From Stenopsyche tienmushanensis (taxonomy: Eukaryota > Arthropoda > Insecta > Trichoptera > Stenopsychidae), in contig WACJ01000056.1 of assembly GCA_008973525.1 (NCBI GenBank), forward strand, positions 186,001-250,000: DNA of 64,000 nucleotides, written 5' to 3'. The position numbers and the translations under genes were made by a program. A model generated the notes under the pieces. That model saw only the letters and a list, made by a program, of their open reading frames with translations, did no database searches and was not told the origin of the DNA. Shown in pieces: positions 58,740-64,000 of this stretch. The first letter of the stretch is position 1; each line of letters begins with the position of its first letter.

Positions 58740-60318
58740 TTTTTGTATCGCTCAGATGATTAGGATGATAAGTGTTGTATATCTACGATATCCATACACT
58801 TTTTCTTAAAAATATTGTTTATGTTGAAAAGCGTAGTTTTTAAGTCTTGTAAAAACTTAACAGGGTTTATTTAATTTTTATTTAAATTTAATAAAAAAAA
58901 ATGCATTTAAATTATTTATATTATGATTGTATATATTTTTATGAAACACCTTGTATTAATCAAATTGTTATGAGTCGATTCAAATGAAAACATAAATTAA
59001 CGCCTGCATGCAATTAAATAAATTTGTTTGTTTTTCCCATAGAAAACATTTTAATTTGTTCGAATGTACGATTACGATTTTTTTCCACGACATTTAATGC
59101 ATTGTGTCGCCGCGGTGATATTCCGTGTCCAAAGTATAAAATTACCTATTTTCAGTCATAACGAAATAAAGCCACGATAAAAAAGCCATAAAAGATATTG
59201 AATGATAAAAGCTTAATGTTAATGTACGAATCACAGCTTGGAGTAGTAAAAAAATTGCTTTTTAACCCGAAACGACCTGGCTCGACGTAACTGCAAATGT
59301 TCCATAAAATTACATGCGAAATGATAAGTAGGACCGCATTCAGTCGCAAGATTTTGCTTAGCCGAGGATTTCGGCTCAAAACTATACGAGTTATTTTATT
59401 CCCATGGGTGAATTTAAGTATGCACTTTAAGGTGGGGCGACAGGTGGGCCAGAGGCTAAAACACCTGCCGTTTCGTATTTTTTATTCGACTCATTCTCGA
59501 ACTCTCCCTTTTTTACCTGGGGGAATATATAACTTACTCCTTTTGTACGAGGATCCTTGAAAGACAGTCGAAAAGCGAGCAGACAGACACAATGGACATG
59601 GCCATTGTCTCTTAATATGAGCTGTCGGATTGTGCAGGTGGAATCGAAGAAATACCACCACGCTATTGATCGTCCCGATATGGCATCGTGCTCGAATTGA
59701 CCCCGTTACAATTAAGACAAAAACTCGCATATAAATCCGCAACGAACGCTTTATCGACGACGAAAAAACGTGTTTTCCAGCGTGCCTCGTATGTTTAGCA
59801 TCATGACTGGGGATGGGACACATCCGCCCCTGGAGCAATTATTCAGAATTATGACCATCATAGTGGGATAGTGCTAATTTATGAGCTCTTTTTTTCGACT
59901 ATTACCGATTGCTTAATCCAAAAATGGGGCACACAGCGCCAATTTTCCGACGCCTGCACGTTTCGATCGTTATTAATTCGGGCCGTTCAAGTACTTGGCA
60001 GTGCGCAGGTTTCAATAACCTAAGTTAATAATAAATTATCCGTGGGCGTACAATAATTACTCCAGTTCGTTCGTGTAGCACAAGCGAAGCACTAATGCTG
60101 TTTTCTTCGATTATGTAAATTTAACATAAATTAAAGCCAAATGTGGGCGTGTTTCAGGATTTATAATGCTAATGCTCTTTAAATTGCATATAAATAAAAG
60201 TATGAGAAGTGGAAGGTAATTAATTTTTTGCCCACTCCCATTGACATCTGTAGTCGCTCAGAGGCGACAGACTGTGCAATTTTTTCATGGTAGAACAAAA
60301 TTTCAATGGTAAAAATAC
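58740..60318. other. No gene recognised
   Basis: The 59280-59870 part is less AT-rich. A minus-strand frame at 59491-59838 contains GTAAGT at 59537-59532, but the frame shows no domain. No RNA gene or repeat seen. Confidence 0.4.
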
Positions 60319-60324
60319 GTATAG

Positions 60325-60743
60325 ACTGAGAGGTGGCAGCATAAATTGAAGATCATGTAACATATGTGAATAATTTAATAGTTCTGACGTATTTCTGGAC
60401 TATCATTATGACAGTCTGGCAACTGAGTACCATTGGTTTTAGGAGGGGAGGGGATTGCCAGACTATTACCAGCTTGTTAAGATAGCACCAGACTGATTCA
60501 AACTTGCTAACCAGAATATGATATCAATTTTATAAAGTTGGAATAAACTATTTTTAATACATTATAATAAATAATGTACGTTTATAAAACCGCCAGACCA
60601 AATAATCCTCTCCCCTCCCAAACCCAACGACACTCAGTTGCCAGACTATCATAATTATAGTCTATAAACACGCCAAAACACAACTATTGTATAATTCACA
60701 TGTGTTCTTCTCATGATCTTCAATTTATGCTGCCAGCTCTTGG
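60325..60743. mobile_element. Fold-back MITE with long inverted arms
   Basis: Left arm GTGGCAGCATAAATTGAAGA continuing into TCATG and an ACATATGTGAA word, then GACAGTCTGGCAACTGAG and TTTAGGAGGGGAGGGGATT. Right arm, read on the other strand, has CTGGCAGCATAAATTGAAGA, ACACATGTGAA, GATAGTCTGGCAACTGAG and GGGAGGGGAGAGGATT. The arms are about 150 bp each. GTATAG lies on both outer sides (60319-60324 and 60743-60748), a possible target duplication. There is no frame. The class is unclear; a transcript would fold into a long hairpin. Confidence 0.7.
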
Positions 60744-60760
60744 TATAGTATGATAATATA

Positions 60761-60795
60761 TTGGGTTGATGCATAATTATTGGGCGTTTTTATCG
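60761..60795 (+). mobile_element. mariner-type terminal repeat, solitary
   Basis: TTGGGTTGATGCATAATTAT then TGGGCGTTTTT resembles the TTGGGTTGGTGCA.AA.TAATTGCGG ends of irritans- and Hsmar2-type mariners. No matching opposite end or transposase follows before the next TIR-like sequence at 60913. Confidence 0.45.
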
Positions 60796-60912
60796 TGTCA
60801 GCAAATTAATCCAAATTTCAAATGGATATATGTACTTTCGTGTGAGATGACCCCTTAAATCGGGATTGATTGATGATGCGCCCAAGTATTGATATATTCA
60901 ATTATCTTATTA

Positions 60913-61180
60913 CGAGGGTGAGTCAAAAATTATCCATCCCCTGTCTGCAGAGTTTATTTTGGCAAACTTTTATAAAAGGCAAATACATCATATTTTGACA
61001 TGGTTTCCCTGTTTTTTAATACATTTTTTCCATCTGTCATTTTGGCTGAGATGCGATCCGTTAATGCACCATTGTCTAAACTTTTTCATCAGAGATGAAG
61101 TTTCGTTCCGGAATAAACTTATACCTTCAAGACTGAAACTATATTGTAGCTGCTTATAATAAATATTGCAATACTTCAAT
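60913..61180 (-). pseudogene. mariner 3' end with transposase C terminus
   Basis: A terminal repeat CGAGGGTGAGTCAAAAATTA follows TA at 60911-60912 and is similar in plan to that at 57702. Inside it, on the minus strand, the frame reads QNDRWKKCIKKQGNHVKI and stops (60988), the standard mariner C terminus (RW.KCI...G.YVE). Upstream of this the frame decays (FRQWCINGSHLS). The rest of the element is missing beyond about 61180. Confidence 0.65.
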
Positions 61181-62385
61181 CAAGTTCCCGCGCTATAACT
61201 TTAGCCACGTCTATCCAAGCCCTAACCATCTTGCATTTAAATCAGATGATGTTTGTTTAACAATAATTAACGTAAACCATTTGTTGACAAAAAAAGCAGC
61301 TTTGTAGATTTTAATATAATGCAGGAATGCAATGAATTGCATGAGGTTACATTCTGATTACGTTGATAGATATATTATGACAAAGAAGGATGCTTAAGAA
61401 CCTTATGACATAATTATTGTGTTGTTGTTGTGTCTGAATTGAAGTATACAGGTATGCATTGTCATATAAGATCATAGTTTCTATAGAAAAACAGTCCTCT
61501 GCATTTATTGCAAGCCCTAAGCATCTTAATTATTCAACCTTTTTCCAGATAGTGTCTCAAAATTATCATTTAATCACCTCAGAAAACCTTCAAGTATCAA
61601 TTTTTCAGCTGATTATTGATTTATTTTGTCGATTTCTTCTTAGATATTGATAAAATCTCATATTCAATAAGGTTTTTTTAATAATACTATTTAATTAAGT
61701 ATTACATTATTATATAATGGATCAAATTACTATTAATATTGTCAAAAAATTAATATAAATATTGCATTTCATATCAAAATGAAACTCGGACACCAAGCAG
61801 CCCTGTTAATATTAAAACACTTTGGCTCATTCAAAAATCATTTTTAAATAAATTTGTGATTCAAAAACAAATATTTATACATCAAAGCTATTAATGTCTC
61901 AAAATGGAATGCATTTCAAGCATGCAAAGTAAACTGTATTTGAAAATTGGATAAATATTAGAACGTCATGTACCTTATATAAATACACGCAATCTCAGAA
62001 TTTATTGTAAAGACGCTAATAAATTACATAAATTGACGGCATTATAATTTACTATCATCATTCTTATTACATAGTCGATGTAAATATTAATGTATACTAT
62101 AATAATGAATGGAATAGACATATTTGCTTATTATATCCAAAGTTCATTTTAAAAAATTGTATAATTTCCTTTGTGCATAAAAATGATTTTTGCATACATT
62201 GTTACTTTAAAAGATTACATGTTGGTTTAACAGCAACATGCGATGTAATTGAAGACATTTTATATATTGTACAGGGGTTATAAAACGTATTAAAGGTTAT
62301 TATACAGGTTGTTTCGTTAGGGATGCTCAAATCTGGTTTGGTTATAGTCGCCATGTTATTAAAGCAACGTCAATCAAATTTATTT
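61181..62385. other. No gene recognised
   Basis: Very AT-rich sequence; nothing recognised. Confidence 0.5.
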
Positions 62386-62387
62386 TT

Positions 62388-62873
62388 AATAGCGAATACC
62401 CGGCATGCGTTGCAATGTCATAAGCGCTTAATAATTATATGAAAAGAAACGCAGTACGTGGTTTATTGCTTCGGGTCACGTGTAGCGCGAGCCGAAGGGC
62501 TGGGATCCAAAAACATATGCACATTCGCTCTCGTCTCGAAGATCGAATCATTTTTCTGCCCATCCCTGCAGCCCAAACTTCATTTCACCAGTCCAATATG
62601 CGCCAACATGGTGCATTCATACGATATTTTTATGTCTATGGTATTTCCACAGGTGTAAACAGTATGATGATAAAGTTTTATCATATTCCGATGAACGGTA
62701 TGAAAGCGCATTAAATACGGACAAACAATATTGATTTTTATATATTAGAAAAAACTATGTTACTCGCGGAATCTTTAGCATTAAATGGACGAAGTTTTAT
62801 CGCAATCCAATGAAAGGTATGGCAGCGCATTTCGAACGAACAAAACCCAATTCATTTTTATATATTAGATTTA
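62388..62873 (+). repeat. Tandem-unit dispersed repeat H, copy d
   Basis: Starts AGCGAATACCCGGCATGCGT, like copy c, and ends with two units holding AAAGTTTTATCATATTCCGA, GAACGGTATGAAAGCGCATT, GACGAAGTTTTATCGCAATC, GGTATGGCAGCGCATTTCG and CAAAACCCAATTCATTTTTA. The 62440-62640 part between start and units has no counterpart in copy c, so it may be internal sequence lost there. Confidence 0.6.
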
Positions 62874-62874
62874 T

Positions 62875-63812
62875 TGGTAGTTAATGTCAAAATACATTCC
62901 AAAATGTCATTGTTTGGTGCAGTTTTTGGTCTGACGGAATCATCAGTCCATACTTATCCATATTTTTTATTTTGCTCGTAAGGAAAATACAATGTGATGA
63001 AGGTACTACTACAATGGCGATTGTTAAGCTTAAAAATGACATGGAATTAAATGAAAATTTAAAAATGTGTCATTTCATTCCGCCAAGAGCGTTCCCACGG
63101 GCGCAAAAACTGACAAACGACGCAATTAGGCCGTAATTAATACAACGACGAAAGAGTAGCTCGCTCGATAATTTGCTGCGGTCGTTCTTAAGATCACACG
63201 CACTACTTACAGGCCGTAAAACCAAAATAAATTTATCTGAGGAAATATTACCAGTCATGCCAACACCATAAAATCTCCCATCCGTCTCTTCGTCACCATG
63301 AATAATTCAGTTCAATTCTTTAAAAGTAACCACCCGATCCGCAAAAGATCCATCCGCTCCATCAAACGTTTGCAGGCCCTCCGAAGAGATATCTCCCCGA
63401 GAATTTGTTATGGCACGTTTTACATAAATCCCACGTTATTTAATTAATTCCGAGAAATTTGATTAATAATTCAGGCGGAGTAATGATACCGCATCCGAAA
63501 ACTGTTGATTGCGCGCGTATGTCTCGCAGAAGACACATATGAATTTTCAGGATTTAATATACACATTTCTCGCTAAATCAGAAGGACACAATTCATAAGT
63601 AGTCGAAAACATAACTACCCCATACGATATGAGGCCTACACGGAATCGATATCTTCAAAAGCATCCTCAAAGGCGGTTGTTCCTCGAGGCTGGTTAAGTA
63701 CAGGTTGATATTGACAAACAACGAATGTGTGCGGTGTCGAAAGTATCATATTATTTTTACGACGTTTTAAATTTTATCCCATAAAAAACGCGTAAATAAA
63801 ATGTTAATGGTT
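62875..63812. other. No identified gene
   Basis: Less AT-rich around 63060-63480. A minus-strand frame from about 63300 reads GDEETDGRFYGVGMTGNISS and on to LVLRP, followed by GTAAGT at 63210-63205, but it lacks a convincing acceptor and no domain is recognised. Confidence 0.4.
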
Positions 63813-63814
63813 GT

Positions 63815-63878
63815 ATATTTTTTTGTTGCAGGTATGTGCTATCTGAGAGAAAGATTCTTATCGTAGTACTGTAAGTAT
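63815..63878 (+). promoter_or_regulatory. Candidate recursive splice site or micro-exon 2
   Basis: A T-rich tract ending TTGCAG (AG at 63830-63831) abuts GTATGTGCT, exactly as at 32015. A second donor, GTAAGTA, begins at 63871, leaving 39 nt. The first 16 bases after the AG differ from those at 32015 at only two positions, and ACTGTA.GTA is shared at the far end, while flanking DNA is not similar. As an exon it would read YVLSERKILIVVL and stop. The shared segment goes beyond what a minimal ratchet site requires. Confidence 0.45.
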
Positions 63879-64000
63879 TGAATTTACGATTTGAAACGTG
63901 AATTTTTAGAAGGCGCCTCGTATTATTTTCACGTGAATTGTATTTATGCATATGGGGTACCATAAAGTTTTGACATCTTTTTTTTGGGTCACTATAGAGC

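Noticed and set aside
59491..59838. 115-codon minus-strand frame with GTAAGT at 59537-59532 as a possible exon
   Set aside because: All three frames were read and none shows a domain or a CUB-like pattern that would join the 56 kb exon; the donor alone is not enough.

Overview
This 64 kb window reads as AT-rich nuclear DNA from an arthropod, most likely an insect. The basis is its content: mariner, pogo/Tigger, hAT-like and piggyBac-like DNA transposons, Ty3/BEL-type LTR remnants, a LINE fragment and tRNA-derived SINEs, all short and degraded. There are no long reading frames, operons, bacterial signals or satellite blocks. I cannot place the species further. Nothing in it can be read as a complete gene, and most of the window looks like a very long intron or an intergenic desert that has collected transposon debris.

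Layout. 1-9 kb: an hAT-like end at the left edge, an LTR-retrotransposon remnant with a primer-binding site (2.0-2.4 kb), a pogo-like remnant (3.1-3.4 kb), a piggyBac-like MITE inside another repeat (5.8-6.5 kb) and a mariner N-terminal relic (7.4-7.6 kb). 9.4-11.6 kb: a cluster of a TA-flanked element (called family E here) with two copies head to tail. 16-19.6 kb: an intact copy of the repeat that was broken at 5.9 kb, a tandem-unit repeat, a second primer-binding-site remnant, and the first of four copies of a roughly 450 bp family (called family R). 25-28.4 kb: more R, E and hAT-like pieces. 31-34.5 kb: another E copy, a recursive-splice-like site at 32.0 kb, a possible coding exon near 33 kb and an R copy. 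38-42.7 kb: the densest nest, with a SINE, mariner debris and a 2.85 kb TTAA-bounded piggyBac-like element that itself holds an E copy and a triplicated transposase motif; a LINE relic follows. 44-50 kb: an hAT-like element with a nested repeat, an R copy, a SINE-related head and the second piggyBac-like MITE. 52.7-61.2 kb: a pogo transposase relic, a candidate CUB-type coding exon on the minus strand (56.05-56.22 kb), a mariner with both terminal repeats that is split by a SINE, a 419 bp fold-back MITE and another mariner tail. 62.4-63.9 kb: a tandem-unit repeat and a second recursive-splice-like site.

The two most interesting signals are the sites at about 32,015 and 63,832. In each, a pyrimidine tract and AG directly abut GTATGTGCT, a second donor (GTATGT or GTAAGT) follows 39-46 nt later, and the short segments between resemble each other. 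They fit recursive splice sites, or paralogous micro-exons, of a plus-strand gene spanning the window. The candidate minus-strand exon at 56 kb is the best protein-coding signal; if real, it belongs to a different gene or one nested in the intron. Insertion order can be read in several places: SINE into mariner, piggyBac-like MITE into an older repeat, and an E element inside a piggyBac-like element beside mariner debris.
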